NCBI GenBank assembly: GCA_001414485.1
Contig: LLEY01000025.1
Coordinates: forward strand, 62,001-126,000
From: Calycina herbarum
Taxonomy: Eukaryota; Ascomycota; Leotiomycetes; Helotiales; Pezizellaceae
Reading direction: 5' to 3'
Length of the DNA stretch: 64,000 nt
The notes under the pieces were generated by a model. That model saw only the letters and a program-made list of their open reading frames with translations. It was not told the DNA's origin and ran no database searches. The position numbers and the translations under genes are program-made. How positions within the stretch are numbered: the first letter of the stretch is position 1; every line of letters begins with the position of its first letter. Shown piece after piece: positions 37,199 to 48,122 of the stretch.

Positions 37199-37626
37199 TG
37201 TTATAAATTATAGTTATATAGTAAGAAGTCTAGACAGCGCTCTAATAGAATAAGATATAATATCTAGAGAATAGAAGGTAATATAGAAGAGAATTAGTAA
37301 TATAGAGGCGTTTAAGAATTTTAGAATCTTACTATTATAGAACTATTAGAAGTTATATACGGTTATATAACGTAATCGCTTTAATCGTAAGCGATATAAG
37401 TAATATACTTAGAGAACGAAGGTTTTATATAAGACTAGTACGTCTACTATTAGATAGAAGCTTCGTACTTAACTTTAGTTATTAATCTTATTATCTTATT
37501 TAATAACTTCAATATAAGTAACGAGTTCACTTCTAAGTAAACAATCTAGCGTATCTATACTTCTTATCTATATACTAACTATCGAGACTTAGTTACCTTT
37601 GTTTAGTTTATTTAAGTTTCGTTATA
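37199..37626 (+). repeat. gypsy chromovirus LTR (second tandem copy)
   Basis: 428 bp, TGTTATAAATTA to AAGTTTCGTTATA. Lies 456 bp after the LTR at 36271-36742, in the same orientation. Confidence 0.83.
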
Positions 37627-37667
37627 CTAGAGTTATAGTAACTAAACTTCTAAGTAAGTGCTTAAAG

Positions 37668-38124
37668 TATAATAAAACTTAAATAAACTAAATAAAGATA
37701 ACTAAGTCTTAAAGGTTAGTATATAGATAAGAAGTATAGATACGCTAATATATTTACTTAGAAGTAAACTCGTTACTTATATTAAAAATATTAAATAAGA
37801 TAATAAGATTAATAACTAAAGTTAAGTACGAAGCTTCTATCTAATAGTAGACGTGCTAGTCTTATATAGAACCTTCGTCCCTTCTAGGTAGATAGAATCA
37901 CCTGTCGTTCTAGTCGACTAGATCGCCTAAATCGCTAGTCGACCTAGGTAATCCTTTATATTATATAACTTCTAACGTACTTCTAATAGTAAGATCCTAG
38001 AATCCCTAAATACCTCTATATTATAGATTCTCTTCTATATTACCTTCTATTCTCTAGACGTTATATCTTATTCTATTAAAGCGCTATCTAGACTACTTAC
38101 TATATAAAACGTGATTTCGTAACA
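37668..38124 (-). repeat. gypsy chromovirus LTR in opposite orientation
   Basis: 457 bp, TATAATAAAACTTAAATAAAC to GATTTCGTAACA. It is preceded at 37627-37667 by 41 bp of element leader (as at about 19965-20005), so it is the 5' LTR end of a minus-strand copy joined head-to-head to the LTR at 37199. Confidence 0.83.
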
Positions 38125-39129
38125 TCGGATTAATTTTAGCGAATTTCTAACTCTCTTTCTTTATAATACGTTTTTTCTACTATATATTATATTAGTTATT
38201 TTATAAGAATTAAAAATTATTCTAGCTATCGAGGCTATTCGAATATCTAAAAAGCTAAGCTATTAGAAGATTATAAAGCTTTATAAAGTACTCTTTTCTA
38301 TACTAAATAGTAGAATAAACAGCTAAACTACTCTCTCTAAGCGACGGCTAGTAAATATTAAATTATCTAAGCTAGAAGAGGAAGTAATTATTTAGAATAT
38401 ACTTAATCTAGATTCGAGAGAGTTTATACTCTAGCTAGGTAACGTAGAAGATATAGCGAATTATATACTTAAATCGCGAGAGAGAAAACGCGTTAGTAAG
38501 CTCTAGATATATTGATTTATATAACGATAACTAGCTCTTAAGACGTGTTTTAATCGCGTTTATAATTTCTAAAGAACCTTATATAAAGATTCTAAGCTAA
38601 TTAGCTTATAGTTCTAACTAGTTAAGAATATAAGAGTAAAATACAGTGTTTTAAACTACGACTTCTATAACTTCGATAAAACTAGGTTTATAATAGATGT
38701 AACTTACTTTATAATAGTTATAACTTATATAGATCGACGTAGTAGAGGTAAGGTAGTTTAGCTAGGGAATCGGGAATAGGCTATAGCGATTGCTTATATT
38801 AATAGTAAAAGCTAGAGTATCTCTCTATTTCTAGTAGTTTAGAGTAAGAACTACTTTTTAAATTAGTATATAGACAGCGGCCTTCTACCCGACTAGGTTA
38901 TTAAACCGATAAGTAATAGATAGATAAATAATAAGATATATCTAGAATAGCTAAAACACTTCGATAAATATACTACTACTTATATAAAGAGTCTATATCG
39001 AATACTAGTATTAGATAGATATAACAGTTACGAATCGGCCGAGTTCTAAGAGTACTATAAAGTATATAATATTATAACTCTTAGACTACCTTCTTATTCG
39101 TTCTATCTAACCTAGCTACTTAATATTAA

Positions 39130-39562
39130 TATAACGAAACTTAAACAACTAAACAAAGGTGACTAAGCCTCGAAGGTTGGTATATAGGTAAGAAGTACAG
39201 ATACGCCGGGTTGTTTACTTAGAAGTAAACTCGTTACTTATATCAAAGATGTCAAACAAGATAATAAGATTGATAACTAAAGTTAAGCACGAAGCTTCTA
39301 TCTAATAGCAGACGTGCCAGTCTTATATAGAACTGTAGTCCTCCGTTCTAATCGCTCTAGTCGCTCGCCCTGATCGCTTTAGTCGACAGGCGACTCAAGC
39401 GACTCAGGCGACTAGGTCACGTGATGTCCCTTACTAAAAGAGATCCATAGATCGCTTAGCTAGTCTAATAATCTCTCTTCTATAAGAGTTTCCGATAGTG
39501 CTTAACCTGTCAGAGCGCCGCCTAGTCTTTACTCGTTATATACTTACACGTGATTCGTAATA
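39130..39562 (-). repeat. gypsy chromovirus solo LTR
   Basis: 433 bp, TATAACGAAACTT to GATTCGTAATA, inside a Fot1/pogo element, with a perfect 5-bp duplication ATTAA (39125-39129 and 39563-39567). A true solo LTR. It keeps more CpA/TpG than other copies, suggesting a later insertion or lighter RIP. Confidence 0.9.
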
Positions 39563-40609
39563 ATTAAGTACTTTAGTATATTAAAGCAGATATATAGTCG
39601 ATAGATTAAGACGTTTATTAAAGCCTATATTAACTATATTATAAAAGTAGAGTTCTTTCTAGCTTTTATAGTAGTATATAGAGAATCTATAATAGCCTAA
39701 AACGCTTAGCCTAGATTCTATAGAGCTAGCTTAGTACTTTTTAACTTATAAGTAGTGCTTTTAAAGCTTAATATAAAGTTATAAACTCTAACTCCTTCTA
39801 GACCCTCTACTACTAATACTAATCCTTAGGTCTCCTAGACCTCTTCTAATCTAACTAAAGCTCTTTTATAAACAACACTTATTTAAAATCGAATTACCTA
39901 TTATTAAGAGAGCTCGCTAACTCTACTCTTTAAGACAGTTGCTATATTAGCTAAGAGTATAGAGCGAATAGCTTATTATAGGAGGAACAGGGTAACTTAT
40001 AGAGTAGGCTATAGAGTAGGCTATAGGGTAAGTTAGAGGATCGGTGCAGAGTAGGTCAGGTGATCGTTAAATCACGTTTTTATAGAATCGGTAGTATAGA
40101 TAAAGAGTAAAAGACTTAATTAACTTGATTTCTAACTATAAGGATAGTAGAGAGCTATATATACTTCTAGGATAAGTACTAGAAGCTTCTATAGCTTACA
40201 AATATAATAGTTACTAGAAGATTCTAAGGATCACGTGTTTACGTAACCGAGAACGTAATCGAATCTTCTAGACAACACTAGAAAGAACTAGTATAGACTA
40301 AGGTTTAAACCTAAAGCCTATTAGTAAGTAAAGTAATTATTACCTAATACTAACACTTATAAGATAACCCTTCTATCTATTAAGGTACGTACTCTTTAAG
40401 CAGCTAACGAAGCCTTAAGTAAACGCCGTAGAGCTAAAAAGGCTCGTATTTATTAAGAGAGTATACTTATAGTAGAGAATATATAGGTTATTATAGCCTA
40501 GAAGGATATAGATAAGCAGATACGACACGACGTATATACAGCGGAGAGTAGTTATAAAGAGAGTTAACTATCTAAGTAATACTATAGAATCTATAGAAAA
40601 GCTAGTTAT

Positions 40610-40800
40610 TATAACAGACGTGCTTCAGATAAGACTTAGAATAAACAACACTCTATTCTTAGGACAAAAGACGAGGAGAGCAGAAGAGCTCGAGGGAACC
40701 GAGAACTAAATACAAGTCATCCGCGCTAGTGCGTACGCTAGTACTAGCGTGTATCTAAGCGAATATATAATATCCAGCCTTCGTAACTATAACTGTTACA
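40610..40800 (-). repeat. small orphan solo LTR, copy 2
   Basis: 191 bp, TATAACAGACGTGC to ACTGTTACA, the same family as 21508-21704, flanked by GTTAT (40605-40609 and 40801-40805). Inserted in the third Fot1/pogo element. Confidence 0.88.
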
Positions 40801-40968
40801 GTTATAACGTATAAACTTATTAAGAGGCTATAGATATATCTAGTTCCTCGGATTCCGAGTAGTTTTAGTTAATTTAATATATTATAGTTGATTTATTAAT
40901 ATTCTAAGTTTAATACTAAGGAAAACTAATCCGGTTCCTAATATAATCCGGGTTCTAATAAACTACGT

Positions 40969-41420
40969 TATATAATTTCTATTTACTATATTAGACTACT
41001 AGCTTAAAAAGGTTAATATATATTTACAATCGTCTCTTTTTTACTAACGATATATTACACTAATTATATTAGAGTAAAAAAGTATCGATTTATATTAAGA
41101 GCTGATTTTAGATAATTTATAAATATAAAAGTATCGATATCTAAGTCTGTTTATTATAAAATATTCTCTCTAAAAACACTTCTCGGTTAGTTTATATAGT
41201 GTGAATATAAACTACTTAACTACTACTACTACTCGAGTAGTCTTAAGTAGTTTTAGTAATATTTATATACTTATATTTATAAGGCTTATAAAGCTTATTA
41301 TTAGTAATATTAGTAGTTATATATAAGAAAAACTTCTTTTTATAATTATATAATTAATAGCTAATCTATGAAGACTATTATTAAAGAAGTTACGTAGTAG
41401 ATAGAGTAGAAAGAAGATCT
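40969..41420. other. AT-rich sequence without recognised feature
   Basis: RIP-like composition. No LTR, TIR or readable protein found. Contains a short inverted CTACTACTACTCGAGTAG stretch near 41220. Possibly an old, unrecognisable repeat. Confidence 0.4.
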
Positions 41421-41610
41421 CGCTTAAGCTCCCGGGCAGCCCCGGAACGCCACTCCGATGCCACCCCGAGCCCTGGCCCGGCCCGGCCCGATTCGGCCCG
41501 CACTACTCCACTACTCTAGAGTACTACTCGAGTAGTAGTGAGTAGAGTAGAGTAGTAGTCACTACTCTACTCTACTCTACTCATTGCTCACACTGAGTTC
41601 ATACACTGCA
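41421..41610. repeat. GC-rich and GAGTAG simple-repeat block at the island boundary
   Basis: 41440-41505 is unusually GC-rich with tandem GGCCC units. It is followed at 41500-41585 by alternating GAGTAG / CTACTC units able to form long hairpins (GAGTAGAGTAGAGTAGTAGT against ACTACTCTACTCTACTC). Tandem CCCGG-type arrays next to such ends occur in some hAT transposons, so a hAT terminus is possible, but I see no transposase or matching partner end. Confidence 0.5.
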
Positions 41611-43225
41611 GCGGTAAAAACCATAGTATCTGCCTATTTTCGATTAGTCGCTTCAGAGCTTATAGCTCTTGTCTGTTGATTTTCATCTTACTAGAGATTT
41701 ATCTTATCCTCGGAATGTATATCGCATCGTCCGTTCCATGTACCAGAAGTCCAGCTTAAAACGTGCACTCAACAGTGAGCTTGATTGCGTATTGCTCAAG
41801 GCACAGTTGGGAGCATCAAACTCATGGTAATACGTGTACATGCTGAAAGGAACTTTTCTAGTATCGCTTCAGGCTTAAAAACATGCACCCTGAGTGGTCA
41901 TTTTGAGCTGTGCATCTACACTTGGAAGAGACAGTTCATACATATTGTTTCTCTGTATCCAAATTCCTTGGTCTTCATTTAGATTAAAGATGAGTTAACG
42001 AACCATAGATCCTTCTTCTACAAAGTCTTCTACTAGTATCGGATAATTTTACTTACGAAAAACTTGCAATTTACTCGTTATAAATCATAAAACTACTAAC
42101 CTCTCGTTCAAATTGAAGATAAAAGCATCTTGGTGACTGTCAACTGTGAGGGTAAAGCTTTGCAGAAGACTCCTTACACTAAAGAAACCAGCTATCGGCT
42201 CTTCAAAATGCTGTTTATGCTACCCTGAATACCCTTCAATTATCTATAAAAAAAACCCTGTTCCGAACTTTTCGATTTGATTATCCGAGGCAGCAGAGTG
42301 ACTTTTTGCCAGTCAATTGTTTCCATCTAATTATCTTTTTCATTGTGTGAAGATCTTGTCAACTTCTCTATTTGTCTTCTGGTTTTTCTGATTATTATCA
42401 GTTCAATTCTGGTTTATTATACTTATGTGTCTAGTATTTCAGTAATAAATCATTAGTAGAGAGGAAATTGAAGATGGGAAAGGAGCTCGTAAGTCTGCCA
42501 AATAGAACACTGAGCATTCTGTTGTGGCTCAGAGAAGATGGAATGATTGTGTTTCATGTAACCATATCAATTCATTATTCATAATGTCGTACTAATGTAG
42601 AAATGAGAAAAAAATACATTTACTAGGCTCGACCAGACGGTGTGTCATTAGAAAAGAGCATTCTAGCAGCGGCAAATTGATTTTTCATGTAGTAAAGCCG
42701 GGCGTTTCTCTAGGTACACCTGCAAATATTTTTCAAACAGGCTGGGGGTCTTCCAAATGCTCTCGTACAATTGCAATCTTGTACAAAGTTCCAGGCAATA
42801 GCGGCAGAGTAAAGCTCAGAACTCTAAATCTTTGAGACTATCACCCGCATCACCCAAGGGCACTAGATAGTCTCTGCCGGGACGGAAAAAACTTCCTTAT
42901 TTGTTCCTCACTACACTCTAACAAAACAACAACAGTACGTCGAAAATAGTTCAGAAAAATATCTAAAATTGTTAGAACAGGACTTTAATAGCTAATTAAC
43001 AAGATGATAAAGTTGCATCTAATTTAGTTTTGTCGTTTATTCTCGAGTTTAAGCTAATTTTTTAGAGGTACATACATAATGGGAAGTTTTTTCCCTCCCG
43101 GCAAAGACTTCACCCGAAGCACTAAATAGATTTCACCCGACCACCAAGGCTCAATGTAAATACTGCCGCTCCAATCAACCCCGCAACCCCACAGAGTTCA
43201 GCAAACCACCAAATCAACCGCCACG
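41611..43225. other. intergenic region upstream of the WLM gene
   Basis: Normal base composition with CpA and TpG present. The open frames here (for example 41785-41982) are short and show no motif, intron pattern or repeat. The last 100 bp (about 43130-43225) is A/C-rich and purine-poor near the start codon, as is common for fungal 5' leaders (CCGCCACGATG at the start). No TATA box stands out. Confidence 0.5.
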
Positions 43226-44775
43226 ATGCCCCTGGGCTGGGAAAGAATAAACAACAAGAAATCAGTCCCCAACAAAAACATCGTCTTCATCAAGCCTCTT
43301 CCCGGCGCCACCGAGCCCGTCGCGAAGGATTATCTCGAAAGAATCGCCGCCCAATGTCTCCCGATAACCAACAAACATTCCCTGGCAATTGTGAGCTTGG
43401 AGGAGTACGAACCGAATCTCGAGTTTTGGGGTATGCCAGAATCCAAGAGGGGCAAAAACGGAATTGTAGCTAAGCGTTACAGGACGAAATTTCAACAATG
43501 GCGAAGTAATCCAGCTCGTTCTCCGGTCTCCCTCTACGGGAATGTGGTTGCCCTTTAAATTCGTACAAATGGTTATGATGCATGAACTCGCACATAATAA
43601 GCAGATGAACCATGGTCCAGGTATTTACTCCGTGGCAGACATTCAAGATCAGGCGGCATCAGCTAACATGGTTATTTCTAGCATTCTGGAAACTCCGCAA
43701 CGTATTCGCAGCCGAAATGAAGGAACTCTGGTCGAAATCCTACACGGGAGATGGCCTCTGGGGTCGCGGCGTCCTACTCGAAAACGGCGCGTTTGCACAA
43801 GAAGGCCTAGCAGACAACGAAATCCTGCCCGAGCACATGTGTGGTGGAACCTTCAAATCTCGCGGATCCAAGAAACGAAACGCTCCCAAGCCGAAAATCA
43901 CATATAAGGAACAAAAGGAGCGGAGAATCAAGAAGAAATTTGGTGTTAATGGAATGTCATTGGGTGAGGATGAGGAGCTGAAGGCGGAACTCGAGAATGG
44001 CAAGAGAACTGCTGGCAAGCCCCGTGTGGCAAAGAGCAACAGAGGACGAGAGCTGAGAGCTGCGGCTGCTCTGAAGAGATTCGAGGTTGCAAAGGAGGAG
44101 CCACAAATCAAGGATGAGGATTTGGTGACGGAAAGCGAGACAGAAAGCGATAATGACGGTGTTCGGATCAAAATCGAGCCAGATGATGCTGTCGATACCA
44201 ATGGCAAGAGACTCGTCGATCGTCGAGGAGGCGGGATGGTTAGGGTATGTGAGGACGAGGATAAAGAGGACCCGAATGCACGAAACGAGCTGCGGGAGCT
44301 TGAGGATATGAAGGGCCCAAGATCGGGTTCTCCGCAATTGATGGATATTCCCGAATTCAAGGCCCCTCCAAAAATTTCGGTATCCCAATCGTCAAAACCA
44401 ACACGACCACCTTCATCAACTTTTGAAACACTTTCAACTCCAAAGCCTCCAACTGCAACATCATCCAAGCAGCCCGGAATTTCCAAACCACCCCCAAAAC
44501 CCGTTGCCTCCACGTCCTCATCAACGAACGCCAACAACCTTGCTCCAGGTCAGCCAAAACCAGCAAGCAAACCACCGACAAATTCAGCCTGCCCAATATG
44601 TACGACCTTAAACCCGCCAACATCATTGACCTGTGGCATGTGCGCACACGTTCTCAAACCGGACTTCATCCCCAACACATGGAGTTGCAAATCCGAAGCT
44701 TGCCGCGATGGGGAATACCTCAATGCTGGTGATGTTGGCGTTTGCGGCGTTTGTGGAACCCGGAAGGTTACCTGA
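43226..44775 (+). CDS. WLM-domain (Wss1-like) metalloprotease with C-terminal zinc fingers
   Basis: Three exons, 43226-43430, 43483-43620 and 43682-44775, joined by GT-AG introns of 52 and 61 bp (CTAAC branch site in the second). Phases agree and give 478 aa. The WLM domain covers about residues 1-200: an N-terminal IVFIKPLPG segment, then RNFNNGEVIQLVLR, then the zinc-protease motif HELAHNKQMNH (HExxHx5H) in exon 2, then AEMKELW and GDGLWGRG. The middle third is charged and Ser/Pro-rich, probably disordered. Near the C terminus are a RanBP2-like CPIC...CGMC finger (about 44590-44645) and a second Cys-rich segment with W.CKS..C...CGVC (44680-44755). In this family the enzyme cleaves DNA-protein crosslinks, and the WLM-RanBP2 layout is usual; that role is inferred from the family. 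Splicing exactly rebuilds the domain, so the gene looks intact. Confidence 0.93.
43431..43482 (+). other. intron 1 of the WLM gene
   Basis: 52 bp, donor GTATGC and acceptor TTACAG. Removal joins FWG to RNFN, restoring the WLM domain. The 110-codon continuous frame through it does not match the family after residue 69. Confidence 0.88.
43621..43681 (+). other. intron 2 of the WLM gene
   Basis: 61 bp, donor GTATTT, branch GCTAAC, acceptor TTCTAG. Removal joins NHGP to AFWKLRNVF, the usual continuation after the HExxH motif. Confidence 0.9.
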
Positions 44776-46596
44776 AAGCTGATTATGGATGTTTTTGATG
44801 ATTCAACATATAAAGACCGAAGTAAACCATTATGGAGGTGCGAAATGGCATAAACACATCTCTCTGTGTTCGGACCTTGTAGCCCGAGATGGCCTTTGGG
44901 CTCAAGGGCTGAAGGATTAATCTTGCACAACATTACTATGAAGTAAGTCGCCCTATATTTTCCTTACAAGTACGTCATACTAACGAAGTCTAGAATCATT
45001 GCAACGCTCCGTACAAATTTTGGTTCTTTGCGACCGAGTCAGGTCGGTTCAGTGGTATCGTGTTGATTCGAAACTTCGAACGTCTTATACATCTTGTCAA
45101 ACTGTATTGAGGCCAAAGAAAAGACCGAGGTCAATTTCTCGATCTGTGAAGTTATGGAGGATGAACTCGGGAAATTTGAGATGCTGTTTTCGTGTTGTGA
45201 GGACATTGTAACTAGACTTTATACCATTTGCTGATGTGGTGGGTCATCCTGTCTCCGAAATAAATATGAAAATACATTCGTGAAATTGATTATTAGTTTT
45301 TGTGAAGATTTCGTGATCTTACCTAGTGGAGTTTAATGTAGATGGTACTTGCACTGCTTTTACTTCATCGGCTTATGTAGAAGAAGGAAGCAATAGTACT
45401 GCCGAATTCTCCTATACTAACTTTGAAAACATAGAGTGTTTTAAGCATGCCTGGAGTGGCTACGTTCATTTGAGCGAGAAGAATGATTATTTAGCTTGTG
45501 TATTTGAGAAGTTGGGTTGAGCTTTAACTAAATCTAATATTTATGTTTAGTTTTTGCAATTGGAAAAAGTAAGTAAATCTAATATTATTTTTATAAATTT
45601 AAGTAAAAAATGTAGTTTCTATTACATCGTCTAGGTCTCCAACACTTTTTGATCTTTAAGAGCCTTATACAAGGCGCTCGGGAATTTGAAACTTAGCCTA
45701 GCTCACTCTGAATATACGATTGCCAAGCATTTTCTCATTATATCTTTTTATAAGAAGTTCAACTTCTTTCGTTTCCAATCTTTTAGGTTTCAGTGAAAAT
45801 ATGTTTTATTAAGTTACAGCAAAAGTGAGTAAATTTGTAGAAAGACTTCTGAAATTACAGCACAAGATGTATTTTTGCTGTGCTCTGCTCCGTTTCATCA
45901 GATCGAAGAAAGGGGGTTGTCACGGAGAGGACCCTTCCACCTCGACCATTGATGAAATGTTTCTTGTTTCCACCTACTTGATCCAAAGACACATATTTTC
46001 TTATCTCAGGCTCTTAAGTAGAATGATGATTTCTATATTTACCAAATTTCAAACCTGGGAACCAATATATTTGACAATTTCGGACCCAGAATTTCCAACT
46101 ATGTCACCCGTTCTTTTCTCTAACGAGCTGGCAGTGAGGATTTCGAGAATAGCTTCATAAACAGTGGCAATACTAGAATCGACAGTAATGAAGAATTTGA
46201 TTACCCTGCGAATCCGAATGTGTCCTATCTGGCCATGGACAATAAAAACGGCAGTAAAAACTCTCGATACTTCTTGTTCTTCTAACTTTCTAGGACAATT
46301 AACGTTGATTGCTCCAGCTATCTAGGTTAATTTCAACTTGTTCCAAGCATCTAGGGTAATTACTTTGAACTACTCTAGAAAGTTGGAACTACCACAGGTA
46401 TGAACCCGAAGTATTTACTGCCACTTTTAATGTCCATCTCGAGCCCATTACTTCAAAACATACTACGACAACCTCGTGTCTTCTGGCCGTTGTATGGGTA
46501 CACCGTATCAGCAGAGCAGCTGCCTGTCATGGTCACATATATGACGTAAGACCAATTAAGTGGAATTGGACTTTTATCATCAGTCTCTTACTAGTA
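44776..46596. other. intergenic region with no supported gene
   Basis: Several short open frames (for example 45326-45520 and 45825-46160, plus strand) without recognised motifs, splice context or repeats. The stretch 45520-45830 is AT-rich but without the RIP pattern. I cannot support a gene here. Confidence 0.4.
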
Positions 46597-47075
46597 CAGT
46601 AGGGTGACAGAAGTTTCCGGACACCAGCCTTTTTACACCAAAACTCAAGGACTCCTTACCGTTGTAAGTGTTTAACTTTATATATAGATAATATCTAAGA
46701 GTTTTACCTTAGACTAATTCGAACATTTCACGTAAAGTTATCTATATAATATTTAGTAATATATTTTTAGTTCTTTAGATAAGCAGAGTTAAAGTTAGCT
46801 AACATCGGTTTTAGCTGATTTTACACTGAAAAAGGCCCGAAAACGCTTAAATTCTAGACATACCTACTTTAGTCTAATTCTATTAGTGATTACGTACTTT
46901 TAAAACTAAACCTAGTTGTACAAAGTATAGATTTTATTGAGCTAAAGAGATTCAATCTCGGGTTTTAGAAAAGAATCATAATAGAATAATTTATAATATA
47001 TTATTAAAGAAGGTGACTTTTAGTAGTTTTTGGTGTAAAAAAGGCTGGTGTCCGGAAACTTCTGTCACCCCACTG
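46597..47075. mobile_element. Tc1/mariner-type MITE
   Basis: 479 bp bounded by TA on both sides (46595-46596 and 47076-47077). The inverted repeats of about 45-50 bp are almost identical: CAGTAGGGTGACAGAAGTTT at the left, and the right end in reverse complement begins CAGTGGGGTGACAGAAGTTT. The CAGT ends and TA duplication are those of Tc1/mariner elements. The inner part is AT-rich and too short to encode a transposase, so it is non-autonomous. Confidence 0.92.
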
Positions 47076-47524
47076 TAAAAGCCAAACTCAAATACCCATT
47101 TCATATCTGGAGTTCGGACCATATTACCATGGCAACAACGCTATTCGTTATTTGTGTAATCCTACCATGAAAGAAAACCCTACTCATTTATCAGTAGACG
47201 GTCCAGAAGTAGGAGAAAAAAGGGCGGGGGTGCTTACCGATATCTTAGGCTCTTGTTGTGTGCCAAATAATATATTTCCATACTCCCATCTATTCCCCAA
47301 CAGGGAAGGAGAGAGAAAATAGGAAATTGTTGTTCTAAGCCACACTTCAAGTCTCGGTATTTTTTACTTCTTCCTTTCGTACAACCTTGGGGGTGGGTGG
47401 AACGCTATGCGACACTACCATTTTGGCTTTGATATATATATCGAGAATCCGACGACATAGCATGTAGAACAAATGTTACTCGCAATCCTAGATATAAGTG
47501 GCAGGAACCGCAAAAAGATAGTGT

Positions 47525-47922
47525 GTGTTCTTCGCTAGCAAAATGAAGCCCCCTTCCCTGCCTCATGGATGTATTGTGTTTGTCGGACCAATCAATTGCT
47601 GTCGAAAATTGAATTGCTTTCGAAACTTTGGTGTTCGTCGTTGTTGTCTAAAGTATCCGGGTGTGGCAAGCTTGAACAAACCCTGTTTCCTTGGTCCTGA
47701 GACACACTGCCAGCAGTTCAACCCATCTCCTGCTCAATGTCTCAGATAATTAATGGCAGGGGACTGAACTATGTAATATCCATATTCTCATCAGATCCTC
47801 AGAGCATTCCTTTCGGACGAAATTCTTGTCCTGGTGGTCCATATAGAGTTGGTGCTGGCGACGCAAATCGTTGTGGTAGTAAAGGTGCTCCAAACTCTAG
47901 GTATGCCTGTTGCGGATATTGA
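47525..47922 (+). CDS. candidate Cys-rich small protein exons (uncertain)
   Basis: Two adjacent open frames on the same strand are rich in cysteine. 47525-47749 has ten Cys in 74 codons (PINCCRKLNCF, VRRCCLKYPG). 47737-47922 ends ANRCGSKGAPNSRYACCGY and stops. They are in different frames, so one gene would need an intron near 47750-47800 (a GTAATA...CATCAG stretch exists at about 47773-47795 but is very short). No clear signal peptide is seen. A TATATATAT box lies upstream at about 47431. It could be a small Cys-rich secreted protein or chance. Confidence 0.25.
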
Positions 47923-48122
47923 TAATTCGAAATCTTGAACTGTTCGACATTATCGCTCTCATTCGCATTTCGTTCATTGGAATTTTTCAGCTACCATATA
48001 GTCACACAGACAGAATCTTTGGCCTCATTGCCCAAGACTAATGCAACACCATTCTCTTGTGACAGAACAGGGAAAATGGCAGATGTTGAGTTGAAGCTAC
48101 TTGCCGGTATTTGGAAGTTTTT

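Larger units (their letters stand above)
38125..40968 (+). mobile_element. Fot1/pogo-type DNA transposon copy 3, with two solo-LTR insertions
   Basis: Plus-strand transposase parallel to the copy at 22514-24373. DFYNFDKTRF at about 38663-38692 corresponds to DFYNFDETGF, so the Glu and Gly are mutated. The outer part of the left TIR is missing (the LTR ending at 38124 abuts CGGATTAATTTT). The right TIR is complete and ends AATAAACTACGT before TA at 40969. Interrupted by a gypsy solo LTR (39130-39562) and a small solo LTR (40610-40800). Dead. Confidence 0.85.
1..41420. other. RIP-mutated, AT-rich transposon island
   Basis: This whole stretch is very rich in TpA and poor in CpA and TpG on both strands. 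Reconstructed transposon frames are interrupted almost only by TAA/TAG at sites where relatives carry Gln (CAA/CAG) or Trp (TGG). That is the expected result of C-to-T change at CpA on either strand, as in ascomycete RIP. No intact long reading frame survives, and the short open frames here are chance products of AT-rich sequence or pieces of transposon proteins. The island is very probably constitutive heterochromatin; that last point is inference. Confidence 0.92.

Noticed and set aside
41520..41585. telomere or CRISPR-like array
   Set aside because: The GAGTAG units are irregular and partly inverted, do not match TTAGGG, and there are no spacers.
43542..43907. 121-codon plus-strand frame containing HELAHNKQMNH as a gene by itself
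   Set aside because: It is exon 2 of the WLM gene read through intron 2; after the intron start the sequence no longer matches the family.
43740..44537. 265-codon minus-strand open frame
   Set aside because: Shadow of exon 3 of the WLM gene, which matches its family over the whole domain; the antisense product is low-complexity Ser-rich.
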